A stretch of 64,000 nt of DNA from Acidobacterium capsulatum ATCC 51196 (GCF_000022565.1 NC_012483.1:1612001-1676000), one strand, 5' to 3'. Shown: positions 53,755-63,867, numbered from the stretch's first letter. Notes: generated by a model not told the origin, from the sequence alone. Program-made: numbers and translations.

Positions 53755-56552
53755 AGCGTCTGCGGCGGTTGCTGACAAGGCTGCGCAATAGCCTGGTGCG
53801 GCGGGAACAGAGAGAGCGCATGCATGAGGAGATGGAGACGCATCTTGCGCTGCTGAGCGAAGAGATGATGCGGGCAGGACACTCCGCGGAAGAAGCGCGG
53901 CGGCGAGCGCGGCTGAAGTTTGGCGGGGCAGAGAGCGCGCGGGAAAACTACGAAGCCGAACGCCGCTGGCTGGGACTGGAGTGGCTGATGCAGGATATCC
54001 GGTTTGGGCTGCGGATGCTGCGGAAGTCGCCGGGTTTCACCGTGGTTGCTGTGCTGACACTGGCGCTGGGCATTGGGGCGAATACGGCGATCTTCAGCCT
54101 GGTGGATGCGGCGATGCTGCGCTCGCTGCCGGTGAAAGATCCGGGGAGCCTGATGGCGCTGGAGTGGCATGCGCGCAGCAGGATTCACGTAGACCAGTAC
54201 AGCGGATTTGGAGACTGCGATACTTCGCGGGGGGCGTATGTAGGATGTTCATTTCCCGTGCCGGTTTTGGAGCAGTTGCAGAAGCAGAAGGATATGTGGG
54301 CTTCGCTGACGGCCACGGCGGGCCCGGCAGATATGAACATGGATGGGCAGGGACCGGCCAAGGTGGCGAGCGTGGAGTTTGCCTCGGGCAATTACTTTTC
54401 AGTGCTGGGCGTTGGCGCGGCGGCGGGGCGGTTGCTGGGGCAGGTGGATGATACGGCCGATGCCCACGCGGTGGCGGTGTTGAGTTACGGCTACTGGCAG
54501 CGGAAGTTTGGCGGCCAACGATCCGTAATTGGCAAGACGATTCAACTGAACCATGTACCCTTCACGATTGTGGGCGTGGCGTCAAAGCGCTTTACGCATT
54601 TGACGCCGGGCAAGACGCAGGACCTGTGGATCAGCATTGCGATGATGCCCCGGATGGAGATTGACTGGGGCGCGGGCAGCCGCACGATGCAGAACTGGTG
54701 GCTGCTGCTGCTGGGACGGCTGCAGCCGGGCGTGAGCATAGCGCAGGCGCAGAGTGCATCGAACGCGATCTTTCGCAATGCGGTGCTGCATGCGGGCCAT
54801 CCGATGTGGAGAGCGGCGAATGATCCTTCGCTGCGGGTGCTGCCGGCGCGGGACGTGCTGAATGAGCAGCGGGATCGACTGGCGACGCTGCTGACGATTC
54901 TGATGAGCGCGGTAGCACTGCTGCTGCTGATTGCGTGCGCCAACGTGGCGGGTCTGCTGCTGGCACGCGCGAGCGGACGGCAGCGGGAGATGGCCGTGCG
55001 GCTGGCGCTCGGAGCACGGCGCGCGCGACTGCTGCGGCAACTGCTAACCGAGAGCGTACTGCTTTCAACGGCCGGCGGCCTGCTGGGCGCGGGCGTGGCG
55101 TACTGGGGCATTCATGCGATTACGGCAGTGATTCCCTTCCCTTTTGCGGTGGCTCCGGATGGGCGGGTGCTGCTGTTTGCCGCTGGCGCATGCCTGCTGA
55201 CAGGCATCGTGTTTGGGCTGGCTCCGGCGCTGCGCAGCACGCAGGTGGACCTGACACCGGCGCTCAAGCAGAATGCGGGTTTGCGGCCGGCGCAGGGTGG
55301 GCGGCGGCACATGCTTTCGCTGGGCAATGCGCTGGTGGTGGCGCAGATGGCGTTGTCTGTGGTGGTGCTGACGGGCGCGGGGCTACTGGTGCGCACGCTG
55401 GTGAATCTGCGCGATATCCATCCGGGTTTTGATTTGCAGAATCTGCTGGTGTTTGAGGTGAATCCGGGTCTGGAGGGATATGCGCCGGACAAGATTGCGC
55501 GGGTGTACGAGAGTCTGCAGCAGCGGCTTGCGGCTTTGCCCGGCGTGACGGGGGTGAGCTATTCGTCGGATGAGCTTCTGGGCGATGGCAGCTGGTCAGA
55601 GTCGATGGAAGTGGAGGGTCATCCTCATCAGACTGTGACGCTCAAGGTGCTGGCGACAGGGCCGGAGTTCTTTCGCACGATGCATATCGCATTGAGAGCC
55701 GGACATACATTTGACGCTGCCGACTTTGAGCGCACGCTCAAGGATGCAACCACGAGGAAGAAGCAACCAGGGAAGGTCACACCGGCTCCGCTGCCGGTGG
55801 TAGTGAATGAAAGCTTTGCGCGTGAGTTTTTTGCGCCGGGACAGGCGCTGGGCAAGCGCATCACTGAGGGGACGAGCGATCACTCTCACGATGGATACAC
55901 GGCAAAGGCTCCCTCAAGGGAGTGGCAGATTGTGGGCGTGGTGGCCGACACGCGCTATGACACGCTGCGTCATGGAGTGGAGCCGATCGTGTTTCTCCCG
56001 CTAATGAGCAGCGGCGCATTTTTTGAGGTACGCACGGCGATGGACCCGCACGGGCTGGTGCCTGCTGTGCGGCATGCGGCGCAGCAGGTGGATAGCAATC
56101 TGCCCCTCATGAGCGGCGTGCAAACGCAGACGGAGGTGGTGGACGGATTGCTGGCACAGGAACGGCTGATGGCGCGACTCTCTGGCTTCTTTGGCGTGCT
56201 GGCGCTGGGGCTTGCCTGCATGGGACTCTACGGACTACTGAGCCATGAGGTGACGCGGCGCACGCGCGAGATCGGGATTCGCATGGCGCTAGGCTCGCCA
56301 AGGAGCGAGGTGCTGCGGCTTGTGCTGCGGGAGGGCATGGTGCTGGCTGCGCTGGGCGCCGCAGCAGGCACGGCGGTCTCCCTGGGCGTGATGCAGTCGC
56401 TCAAGAGCGTGCTGTATGGCGTGCGGGCAGGCGATACTGTGACGATGGCCACGGTCATTGGCCTGCTGACGCTGGTTTCAGCGATGGCGTGCTATCTGCC
56501 GGCGCGGCGCGCGACGGAGGTGGACCCGATGGTGGCACTGCGATATGAGTAG
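53751..56552 (+). CDS. Duplicated MacB/FtsX-type permease with acidobacterial N-terminal prefix (ADOP)
   Basis: The 933-residue membrane protein has an N-terminal ~85-residue helical prefix with LVRREQRERMHEEMETHLALLSEEMMRAG and the signature DIRFGLRMLRKSPGFTVVAVLTLALGIGANTAIFSL. Two MacB-type periplasmic domains (GNYFSVLGVGAAAGRLL; EFFRTMHIALRAGHTFD) alternate with two FtsX transmembrane blocks (LTILMSAVALLLLIACANVAGLLLARASGRQREMAVRLALGARRARL; RLSGFFGVLALGLACMGLYGLLSHEVTRRTREIGIRMALG). No ATP-binding domain is fused, and none adjoins it. It probably exports an amphiphilic or peptide substrate with a separately encoded ATPase, possibly the one at 22879. Confidence 0.93.
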   Translation: MKRLRRLLTRLRNSLVRREQRERMHEEMETHLALLSEEMMRAGHSAEEARRRARLKFGGAESARENYEAERRWLGLEWLMQDIRFGLRMLRKSPGFTVVAVLTLALGIGANTAIFSLVDAAMLRSLPVKDPGSLMALEWHARSRIHVDQYSGFGDCDTSRGAYVGCSFPVPVLEQLQKQKDMWASLTATAGPADMNMDGQGPAKVASVEFASGNYFSVLGVGAAAGRLLGQVDDTADAHAVAVLSYGYWQRKFGGQRSVIGKTIQLNHVPFTIVGVASKRFTHLTPGKTQDLWISIAMMPRMEIDWGAGSRTMQNWWLLLLGRLQPGVSIAQAQSASNAIFRNAVLHAGHPMWRAANDPSLRVLPARDVLNEQRDRLATLLTILMSAVALLLLIACANVAGLLLARASGRQREMAVRLALGARRARLLRQLLTESVLLSTAGGLLGAGVAYWGIHAITAVIPFPFAVAPDGRVLLFAAGACLLTGIVFGLAPALRSTQVDLTPALKQNAGLRPAQGGRRHMLSLGNALVVAQMALSVVVLTGAGLLVRTLVNLRDIHPGFDLQNLLVFEVNPGLEGYAPDKIARVYESLQQRLAALPGVTGVSYSSDELLGDGSWSESMEVEGHPHQTVTLKVLATGPEFFRTMHIALRAGHTFDAADFERTLKDATTRKKQPGKVTPAPLPVVVNESFAREFFAPGQALGKRITEGTSDHSHDGYTAKAPSREWQIVGVVADTRYDTLRHGVEPIVFLPLMSSGAFFEVRTAMDPHGLVPAVRHAAQQVDSNLPLMSGVQTQTEVVDGLLAQERLMARLSGFFGVLALGLACMGLYGLLSHEVTRRTREIGIRMALGSPRSEVLRLVLREGMVLAALGAAAGTAVSLGVMQSLKSVLYGVRAGDTVTMATVIGLLTLVSAMACYLPARRATEVDPMVALRYE

Positions 56553-56667
56553 AAGGCGTCTTGTAACTATTTCTGTTACGGTTGCTACGCACGGGTGGCT
56601 TATTGTGACTAATGACTGTTACTTGATTTGCGTTGGATGACTTCAGCCGCCACTGCGGATCATTCGC

Positions 56668-56699
56668 AAAAAAGACGGGCTGACTGGGTGTCAGCCCGT
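56668..56699 (-). terminator. Terminator downstream of the TonB receptor gene
   Basis: On the minus strand ACGGGCTGAC/GTCAGCCCGT (10-bp stem, 5-nt loop) is followed by CTTTTTTG, about 120 nt after the receptor stop codon. The remainder of the 56553-56822 spacer shows nothing else. Confidence 0.75.
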
Positions 56700-56822
56700 T
56701 ACGTCTTGCAACGAACATCGCAGGAACCGGGGGAGGGCTTCGATGTCCGTACCAAGGAGGCCTCGTTCGCATGGCAGCGGCAGAATGCTGCCGCCGCCAT
56801 GGGAGCCGTGACATGCAGCGGC

Positions 56823-59800
56823 TCAGAATTGATAACGCAGACTGAACTGCAACTCGCGATTGGAAGAGTAGGTCTGGCCCTTGGTGGTGACCTCTCCAAA
56901 CGTTCCGCTGGTGGGGTTGGTGTCTGGCGTATCGAGATTGGGGTGATTGGTGAAGTTGAACGCTTCGGCGCGGAAGGTCAACTGCTGACTCTGGAAGCGC
57001 GGCACCACGTGGAAGGACTTCTGCATGGCGATGTTCCAGCTCTGGAAGCCCGGACCATAGAGAGCGTTGCGCGTGCCCTGCGGCGCGAGAGTGCCCGCCG
57101 CGGGAGCGTGGAAGACGGATGGGTCAAACCAGTAGGCGTGACCGGTGCTGCCGGCAAATTGCTTGTGAACGGCAGGGATGCGGTTGATATCCCAGAGTTG
57201 CTCACCAGCACCGGGGCCGACGCCAGCGTAGTCATCTCCGGTACCGACGGAGAATGGCTCGCCGGTCTGCGCCTGCGTGACGCCGGAGAGCTGCCAGTTG
57301 GCGAGAACACTGCGGGCCACGTAGTTCTTGAGGTGATTGCCGTAGGGAATGTTCCAGACGTAATCGACGACGAGAACATCGCGGATATCAAAGTCCGCCG
57401 GGCCGTAGTCGGGCTTTGGGTTGTAGTAGTTCGGCAGCTCGTAGCCACGGCTGGAGCCGTAGTCCATGAGCTTGGACCATGTGTAGGCGACGCCGAACAT
57501 GAAGTTATGCATGAGGCGGCGCTTGAGACCCACCTGCATGCCGTTGTAGATGGAACTGCCCGCGTTGGTGGCCTGAATGATAGTGGAGAATCCCTGATAA
57601 GGACGCAGCGCATCGGCCTTGACGCCGGGATTGGCCTGGATGGTTCCGGGACGAAGCTGATTGATGTCTTCCAACTGCTGCAGATGCAGGCCTCGGCGGC
57701 CTACATAAGAAATGGTGAGGTTAGCGAACTTGGGAATGTGCTGCTCGACGCTGGCGCTCCAGGCCCAGGCGCTGGGATTGGGAAAGTGGTAGGCCTGCGA
57801 GGAGAGTGCCAGCGGGTAAGAGTTGGCGCTTGAGCCGCCAGGGTTGTCGACATTGCCGGCGGTAATGGTTTCGCTGGCCTGGAAGGGCGGATTGCCGCCG
57901 GTCTGAATCACGTCGCTAACGCCGAGACGCTGCACGAAGCGGCCCGCGCCAAGGCGCACCACCGTGTTGGGCCCGACCTGATAGGTGAGTCCGAAGCGGG
58001 GCTGAATGTCAGACCAGACGATGGGTGAATAGGATTTGTTGAATCCGTGGAAGAGACGCGTGTAGTTGTCAAGCACAGAGGACGGCACGTGGCCGCGGGC
58101 CGAAGATGGGAAGCCGCTGCCGGGAATGACGACGCCGTCGTAAGGATCGCCGCCAGAGGTCTGGCCGGTGGTGGGATCGACCTTTGGCGCGTCGGCAGGA
58201 TTGTAGATGCTGGCGTTGAACATGGACTGATTGCGCCACTTGGCCCAGTAGGGCTGGATCATGGTGTAGCGCACGCCGTATTCGAGCAGCAGACGGGGAG
58301 TGACGTGCCAGTCGTCCTGCGCAAAAACAGCGCCCATGTTGGAGCGGAAGAGCGTGTAAGACTTCTGGCCGATTTCGCCGTAGGTGTCGAAGATGCCGAG
58401 GGCGGTGTTGGCCACGGCGGCTCCGGAGGTGGCGTAGCCGTCGCGCGTGTCGGTGAAGATGAATTGACCATTCTGGTTGTTGGTTGCGCCGGGGGTGGTG
58501 CTGCTGACGCTGATCTGGTCATTGTCATTCTCACCGGAGTACTCCCACATGCCGCCGAAGACAAGAGTGTGATTGCCGATGATCTTGGTGAGGTGGTCGG
58601 CGACCGTATAGATGATACCGCCGGAGTGCGAGGGATAAGGGCCGCCATCGAGCGTGGTGAAGTTTGCGATCTCAATGGTGGGAATCTTGTTGGTCAGCAG
58701 CTTCTGAGATGCCGGGAACAGGTACGGGTAATTGATGCCGTACCGCGTGCGGTCATAGAGGCCGCTGGACAGATCGTAGTTGATGGTAACGTGATCAGCT
58801 GAGGCCGAAACCGTGGCGTCATTGACGGTGGTGGGATTGATGGTCCAGACGTCATGAAGCACAGCAACCTGGTCGGGCCACTTCCATATCTGCGGCGTGC
58901 GATTGAAGTTACCCGAGAAGGGGCTTTCCTGATTGAAATTGAAGTTGAGCAGCGAGAAGCGCAGTTGCTGGTTGTTGGTGGGATGATAGTCAATCACCAA
59001 GGTATCTTTGCGCTGGTTCTGCGGATAAGGTGCGGAAGCTGCCCAGTTATAGCTTGCGCCTGTTTCATTGGGAGCCGGATAGGCATTGAGCAGTGCGAGA
59101 CCGTTGGAACTTAGCCCTGATGTGATGACGTTGTCCGGATAAGGGACGCCCGTAGTGGGATTCACAATCTGCACAGGCTTTGAGTAGAAGATATTGGAGC
59201 CGAGCAACTGGCTGAAGTTGCCCTGCCGCATCAGCGCGGTGGGCACGGTGCCGGTAGCAGTGGCATTGAGACGGTAGCGGAGAAACTCCTGGCCGGCGAG
59301 AAAGAAGAGCTTGCTGCGCGAGGTGTTGAAGAGATGCGGGATGTAGACGGGGCCACTCAGATTCCAGCCAAACTGGTTGTAGCGGAAGGCCTGCGGATGA
59401 TCGGCCAGAGCGGGCTGGTCAGAGCTATTGCGCACCCAGGTGTTGGCGTCAAAGAAGGAATTGCGGAGATATTCAAAGGCACTGCCGTGAAACTGCTGCG
59501 TGCCCGAGCGCGGCACCTGGACGATGATGCCACCGTCGGTTTCGCCATACTGCGCCGGATAGGTGGTGGAGAGAATCTGCACGCTGGCCAGACTGTCCAC
59601 ATCCGCGACGCCGGTGGTGGTTCCGTTGGCGCGAGTGCGGATCATGGGAGCGCCGTCGAGCGTGACCAGAATGGAGTCATTGCGCGCGCCATTGATGGTG
59701 GGACCGCCAAAATCAGGCGCGAAGTTAAATGAAGTCATGGGCGCATTGCGCGTGACGCCGGGCTCAAGCTGCGAAAGATAGATTGGGTTGCGTCCATTCA

Positions 59801-60290
59801 ATTGAATGGAATGCACTTCTTTGCCGGTGACCAACTGGCCGACGGTGGCTGACTCGGTTTGCAGCGCATTGGAGTTGGCATTGACCGTCACCGTGGTGCT
59901 GGAACTGCCGAGCTTGAGCACGAAGTTCAACTGGCGGCCGATATTGGGGTCAAGCTGCGTGCCCTTCTCCACCTGCGTCTGAAAGCCTTTGGCGCGCGCG
60001 CTCACGGTGTAGCTGCCGGGCTGCAGATTGGTGATGGTGTAAGAGCCGTGCGAGTTGGTGGTGGCCGTGGTGGCCGCTCCGGTGGCATCGCTGCGGATAG
60101 TGACGGTGGCGCCCGGCACGACTGCGCCGGTGGGATCGGTCACGTTGCCGGAGATGGAAGAACTGGTTGTTTGACCCTGCGCCGGGCATGCAAGCAGACA
60201 TGCAGCTACGAGGGTGAAGAGTGCGATTGCGAACAGAGTACTGCTCAAACAACGCACGGAGCGAAGAATGCTTGGGGGGGCAAGCCTCAT
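56823..60290 (-). CDS. TonB-dependent outer membrane receptor, Oar-like
   Basis: The 1,155-residue protein starts at 60290 with AGGAG upstream and a signal peptide (LFAIALFTLVAACLLACPAQGQ). Residues ~42-130 are a carboxypeptidase-regulatory-like domain (ISGNVTDPTGAVVPGATVTI, NSHGSYTITNLQPGSYTV), then a TonB plug (VTGKEVHSIQLNGRNPIYLSQLEPGV, GARNDSILVTLDGAPMI, VDSLASVQILSTTYPAQYGETDGG). A large 22-strand barrel follows, ending FSLRYQF. Oar-like receptors import large substrates, and in acidobacteria often sit beside glycosidases; the divergent GH92 gene suggests a mannose-rich glycan. A TonB box is not obvious. Confidence 0.93.
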   Translation of the reverse strand: MRLAPPSILRSVRCLSSTLFAIALFTLVAACLLACPAQGQTTSSSISGNVTDPTGAVVPGATVTIRSDATGAATTATTNSHGSYTITNLQPGSYTVSARAKGFQTQVEKGTQLDPNIGRQLNFVLKLGSSSTTVTVNANSNALQTESATVGQLVTGKEVHSIQLNGRNPIYLSQLEPGVTRNAPMTSFNFAPDFGGPTINGARNDSILVTLDGAPMIRTRANGTTTGVADVDSLASVQILSTTYPAQYGETDGGIIVQVPRSGTQQFHGSAFEYLRNSFFDANTWVRNSSDQPALADHPQAFRYNQFGWNLSGPVYIPHLFNTSRSKLFFLAGQEFLRYRLNATATGTVPTALMRQGNFSQLLGSNIFYSKPVQIVNPTTGVPYPDNVITSGLSSNGLALLNAYPAPNETGASYNWAASAPYPQNQRKDTLVIDYHPTNNQQLRFSLLNFNFNQESPFSGNFNRTPQIWKWPDQVAVLHDVWTINPTTVNDATVSASADHVTINYDLSSGLYDRTRYGINYPYLFPASQKLLTNKIPTIEIANFTTLDGGPYPSHSGGIIYTVADHLTKIIGNHTLVFGGMWEYSGENDNDQISVSSTTPGATNNQNGQFIFTDTRDGYATSGAAVANTALGIFDTYGEIGQKSYTLFRSNMGAVFAQDDWHVTPRLLLEYGVRYTMIQPYWAKWRNQSMFNASIYNPADAPKVDPTTGQTSGGDPYDGVVIPGSGFPSSARGHVPSSVLDNYTRLFHGFNKSYSPIVWSDIQPRFGLTYQVGPNTVVRLGAGRFVQRLGVSDVIQTGGNPPFQASETITAGNVDNPGGSSANSYPLALSSQAYHFPNPSAWAWSASVEQHIPKFANLTISYVGRRGLHLQQLEDINQLRPGTIQANPGVKADALRPYQGFSTIIQATNAGSSIYNGMQVGLKRRLMHNFMFGVAYTWSKLMDYGSSRGYELPNYYNPKPDYGPADFDIRDVLVVDYVWNIPYGNHLKNYVARSVLANWQLSGVTQAQTGEPFSVGTGDDYAGVGPGAGEQLWDINRIPAVHKQFAGSTGHAYWFDPSVFHAPAAGTLAPQGTRNALYGPGFQSWNIAMQKSFHVVPRFQSQQLTFRAEAFNFTNHPNLDTPDTNPTSGTFGEVTTKGQTYSSNRELQFSLRYQF

Positions 60291-60739
60291 GTTGCGTCTC
60301 CTGAATTTAGTGCGGCAAGAAGAAAATCAGTTCTGGGTAAGAGGTATGGCTTTTGGACTTATATGAACTGAACGAAATGATAACGCTACCACGAAGTGAC
60401 AAGTTAATGCCCGGTGATCTTAACTGTCAACCCTTTTGGGAAATTTTGTTCGTATTGGGACCCCGGTCCTCCGGAGGATGCTTCTGATCGCGGCATCGCT
60501 GCGTAAGATGCAGGCCGGAGCCTGGGAGGTGGCCTGCAGCTTCTGCTTATCTATTGGCCGCCTTGCGGGAATGGACAGGAGAGAAGTGCCTGTGACTCGA
60601 GCACGGACGAGAAGAGGCCGCAGGCATCGCTGTCTTCGTGGTATCGTTACCTTGCCAAAAGAACGGCACGAGGCCGGAACGCAAAAACTTCCCCCTCCCC
60701 CATTACAGTCAGGAATACTTATCTCTGCAGGAGATGCCT
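60291..60739. other. Divergent control region of the receptor and GH92 genes
   Basis: The 449-bp gene-free region holds an AT-rich section next to the receptor gene with a LacI-type operator candidate (60378-60391) and, nearer the GH92 gene, a GC-rich leader-like section with several short inverted repeats (such as CCGGTCCTCCGGAGG at ~60464). No small gene is supported. Confidence 0.5.
60378..60391. promoter_or_regulatory. LacI-type operator candidate TGATAACGCTACCA
   Basis: The 14-bp site has the central CG and five of seven symmetrical base pairs (T/A, G/C, T/A, A/T, C/G) of LacI-family operators, 88 bp upstream of the receptor gene. No LacI gene is in the window. Confidence 0.45.
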
Positions 60740-63097
60740 ATGCAATGCATCAGAGATTTTTCGTTTGTGCGTGGCCTGCGCGGCCGCGTCTGTCTTTCTG
60801 TAAGAACCCCGGTGAAGTGGCGCGCGGCAGCCGGTGCGGCACTGGCGGCGAGCCTCATGTTCAGTCCACTGATCGCCAATGCCCAGAGCGCGAGCGGGCC
60901 GGTGGCAGAGGTGAATCCGATGATCGGCACCGGCACTGGGCCGGGCGACAGCGAGAATCTGTTCCCCGGGCCGAGCATGCCGTTTGGCATGGTGCAACTG
61001 AGCCCGGACACGGAGAGCAGCGGCTTCGGCTATCACTACTATCAGCACAAGATTCTCGGCTTCAGCATGACGCACATGAGCGGCGTGGGATGCTCCAATG
61101 AAGGCGAGGTGTTCTTCACGCCGACAACGGGTCCGGTGGATCTTGAGGGTGATGCTTCGAATTATTCACACCAGCAGGAGAGCGCAAGCCCGGGCTACTA
61201 TCAGGTGCAACTGCTGCGCTGGGGCATTGAGGCAGCGCTGACAGCGACCGATCGCACGGGCGAAGTGAAGCTGACCTTCCCGGCGGGCAAACAGGCGAAT
61301 CTGCTGATTCCGATCAGCCATACGCTGAACAATGCGATTGGCGCGCAAATAAAAATAGCAGGCAACAACCGCGTGGAAGGCTATGTGACGAATGAGACCT
61401 TCTGCGGCAGCAACCGGCCGTACAAGGTTTATTTTGTGATGGAGTTCAGCCATCCGTTTGCGAAGTATGGCACATGGAGCGGGTATCGCGATGGCGCACC
61501 GGCTGCGTTGACGGCGGGCAGCCGCGAGGCCACGCAGCCTGGCAATGACAAGCAGGTGGGCGCTTATGTCTCCTGGCCGCAAAGCAGCGACGCGCAAACC
61601 GTGACGGCGAAGATTGGCATTTCGTATGTGGACCTGAAGGGCGCCGAAGGCAACCTGAAGGCTGAGGCCGCGGGTAAGAGCTTTGCGCAGATTCGTCAGG
61701 AGGAAACGGCAGCGTGGAATAGGGCGCTCGGCGTGATTGACGTAACGGGCGGCACGGCCAAGCAGCGGACGGTTTTCTATACGGCGCTGTATCACAGCCT
61801 GCTGATTCCGAGCATCTTCAACGATGCCGATGGGCGCTATCTGGGCTTTGATGGCCAGATTCATCACGTGGCCTCGGGGCACAACATCTACGACAACTAC
61901 TCGGGCTGGGATATTTATCGCAGCGAGATGCCGCTGGTGGCGTTGATTGAACCGAAGCGCATGGAAGATATTGCGCAGTCGGTTGTGCTGATGTACCAGC
62001 AGGGCGGATGGATTGGACGCTGGCCACAGATTAACCAGTACACGAACATCATGGCGGGGAGTCCGCTGACGGTGGTGCTGGCGACGGCGTGGCTGGACGG
62101 CCTGCATGGCTTTGACATGAAGGCTGGCTGGGAAGGCATGTATAAGGACGCAATGCAGGCTCCGCCGCCGGGCAGCTCTTATCAAGGCGAAGTGGGCATG
62201 AAGTGGATCAATACGCTGCATTACGTGCCCAACGACAAGGTGGGCTACGGCTCGGTGTCGCAACTGCAGGAAGACGCGATTGCATGGGCCTCGCTGTATG
62301 ACCTGGCGAAGGACCTGGGCAAGCAGGACGCGGCTCACACGCTGTATGAGCGCGCGCTCTACTACCGGAATGCCTTTGATCCGCAGGACAAGATGTTCCA
62401 TCCGCGCAATGCAGACGGGCAGTGGATCAAGAATTTTGATCCGAAGAAGAGCGATGGTTTTATTGAGGGATCGGGCTGGCACTACCAGTGGTTTGCTCCG
62501 GCAGACCTGGCGTGGGTGGTGCAGGCGATGGGCCGCGACACCTTTAACCAGAGGCTGACGCAGTTCTTTGATTACAAGAAGCCGGGATGGTATCCGCAGT
62601 ACTACAACCCCTACAACGAAACTGATCTGGAAGCGCCGTTTGAGTTCAACTTCTCAGGGGAGCCGTGGATGACACAGAAGGTGGTGCGCCGCGTGCTGAA
62701 TGAGAACTATCCGGATACTCCAGATGGCGTGCCGGGCAACGACGATGCGGGCGAGATGTCTTCATGGGCAGTGATGAGCATGATGGGCTTCTATTCGGTG
62801 GACCCGGCGAGCCGCGCCTATGAGCTGGTGAGCCCGGTCTTTCAGAAGACGGTGATTCACCTGCATGCGCCGTACAAAGGCAAGGAGTTCACCATTGAAG
62901 CGGGCCCAGAGCCGGAGAGCAACGCGTACATTCAGAGCGTTAAGGTCGATGGCAAAGCGCATGCAAAGAACTGGATCGACTTTGGCGACATCAGCCGGGG
63001 CGGCACGATGCAGTTCACTCTGGGATCGAGCCCGAATCAGCAGTGGGGCGCGGCGGCTGGGGATGCTCCGCCCTCATTGAGCGAACAACAGCAGTAG
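60740..63097 (+). CDS. GH92 family alpha-mannosidase, exported
   Basis: The start at 60740 (MQCIRDFSFVRG) has AGGAG at 60729-60733; a 60734 ATG would overlap it. The 785-residue protein has a signal peptide (LAASLMFSPLIANAQ) and a full GH92 sequence: NPMIGTGTGPGDSENLFPGPSMPFGMVQLSPDT, SGVGCSNEGE, YDNYSGWDIYRSEMPL, YVPNDKVGYGSVSQL, GSGWHYQWFAPAD, and the hallmark PGNDDAGEMSSWAVMSMMGFYSVDP near the end. GH92 enzymes are calcium-dependent exo-alpha-mannosidases (mostly alpha-1,2). It would act on mannosides outside the inner membrane. It is divergent from the receptor. Confidence 0.95.
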   Translation: MQCIRDFSFVRGLRGRVCLSVRTPVKWRAAAGAALAASLMFSPLIANAQSASGPVAEVNPMIGTGTGPGDSENLFPGPSMPFGMVQLSPDTESSGFGYHYYQHKILGFSMTHMSGVGCSNEGEVFFTPTTGPVDLEGDASNYSHQQESASPGYYQVQLLRWGIEAALTATDRTGEVKLTFPAGKQANLLIPISHTLNNAIGAQIKIAGNNRVEGYVTNETFCGSNRPYKVYFVMEFSHPFAKYGTWSGYRDGAPAALTAGSREATQPGNDKQVGAYVSWPQSSDAQTVTAKIGISYVDLKGAEGNLKAEAAGKSFAQIRQEETAAWNRALGVIDVTGGTAKQRTVFYTALYHSLLIPSIFNDADGRYLGFDGQIHHVASGHNIYDNYSGWDIYRSEMPLVALIEPKRMEDIAQSVVLMYQQGGWIGRWPQINQYTNIMAGSPLTVVLATAWLDGLHGFDMKAGWEGMYKDAMQAPPPGSSYQGEVGMKWINTLHYVPNDKVGYGSVSQLQEDAIAWASLYDLAKDLGKQDAAHTLYERALYYRNAFDPQDKMFHPRNADGQWIKNFDPKKSDGFIEGSGWHYQWFAPADLAWVVQAMGRDTFNQRLTQFFDYKKPGWYPQYYNPYNETDLEAPFEFNFSGEPWMTQKVVRRVLNENYPDTPDGVPGNDDAGEMSSWAVMSMMGFYSVDPASRAYELVSPVFQKTVIHLHAPYKGKEFTIEAGPEPESNAYIQSVKVDGKAHAKNWIDFGDISRGGTMQFTLGSSPNQQWGAAAGDAPPSLSEQQQ

Positions 63098-63117
63098 CTA
63101 GAGAGCAGTTGCAGTCG

Positions 63118-63148
63118 AAGAGGCTCGCCGGAATGGCGGGCCTCTTTT
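63118..63148 (+). terminator. Terminator of the GH92 gene
   Basis: AAGAGGC/GCCTCTT with an inner CGCC/GGCG forms a stem (one mismatch) followed by TTTT, 21 nt after the stop codon. Confidence 0.8.
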
Positions 63149-63215
63149 GCTTTACATGGGCGCCAGCATAGCTTTAGATTGCTGTCGGGCTGTTTCTGCC
63201 GATAGTGGGGGTGGG

Positions 63216-63677
63216 ATGAGCGCAGAAAATCTGTTGGATGCTGCGGTCGCCGGGCAGATCAAGACACGGATCGACCGCCTGACGCCTGAGAGCGAGCGCC
63301 ACTGGGGCAGGATGTCCGTTGCACAGATGCTGACGCACTGCTGTACCAGCATGCAGTGGGCGGTTGGCGAGGTAGTGCCGGAGAGACTGCCTTTTGCTGC
63401 GCGCCTGATGGGACGGCTGGTGAAGCCGTTAGCGCTTCGGGACGGCGAGCCGATGCGCAGGAATTCGCCTACAGCCAAGAGTCTGATTGTCGAGACCGAG
63501 CCGAATTTTGTGGACGAACAGCAAAGGCTGCTGACACTGATTGACAGTTTTGTTGCAGGGGGAGCGAGCGGATGCACGAGAAAGCCGCATAGCTTTTTTG
63601 GAGAAATGACCCCGCAGGAATGGGCGAAGTTGATGCACAAGCACCTTGACCATCACCTGCGGCAATTTGGGGTGTGA
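63216..63677 (+). CDS. DUF1569/DinB-like protein
   Basis: The 153-residue protein starts at 63216 behind a G-rich site. It resembles DUF1569: RIDRLTPESERHWGRMSVAQMLTHCCTSMQWAVGE at the N-terminus and FFGEMTPQEWAKLMHKHLDHHLRQFG at the C-terminus, with His residues (LTHC; HKHLDHHLRQF) placed as in the DinB-type four-helix metal site. The reaction is unknown; DinB-like proteins act in thiol-dependent chemistry. It is a single-gene unit between the GH92 terminator and the ilvA leader. Confidence 0.82.
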   Translation: MSAENLLDAAVAGQIKTRIDRLTPESERHWGRMSVAQMLTHCCTSMQWAVGEVVPERLPFAARLMGRLVKPLALRDGEPMRRNSPTAKSLIVETEPNFVDEQQRLLTLIDSFVAGGASGCTRKPHSFFGEMTPQEWAKLMHKHLDHHLRQFGV

Positions 63678-63757
63678 CAACCCTGAAACTACCGGGAGAT
63701 GTTGCGGAAGAGACTGTTGACGTAAGCTGCGCAGTCTGATTTGATCAATTCAACCGC

Positions 63758-63832
63758 ATGCGTCGCTCCATGATCATTCCGGCCACGGACATCCGAATTA
63801 TTTCGGCCATTATGATCATTCCTCCTCACTAG
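63758..63832 (+). CDS. Isoleucine-rich leader peptide of an ilvA attenuator
   Basis: A 24-codon frame opens at ATG 63758 and ends at TAG 63830-63832. It encodes eight isoleucines (positions 6, 7, 12, 14, 15, 18, 20, 21), three times as adjacent pairs, and ends IIPPH. The E. coli ilv leader also has an Ile run followed by Pro-Pro. No strong ribosome site is visible; translation could also begin at the second ATG (63770). It lies 98 nt before the ilvA start, with a terminator hairpin in between. This is the layout of ribosome-mediated attenuation. Confidence 0.72.
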   Translation: MRRSMIIPATDIRIISAIMIIPPH

Positions 63833-63867
63833 GAGCAGGCGGCTGGCGAATCCGTTCGAGACACCCG

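Noticed and set aside
60436-61101. 221-codon frame overlapping the GH92 start
   Set aside because: It overlaps the signal peptide and first domain of a clear GH92 gene in another frame and has no similarity of its own.
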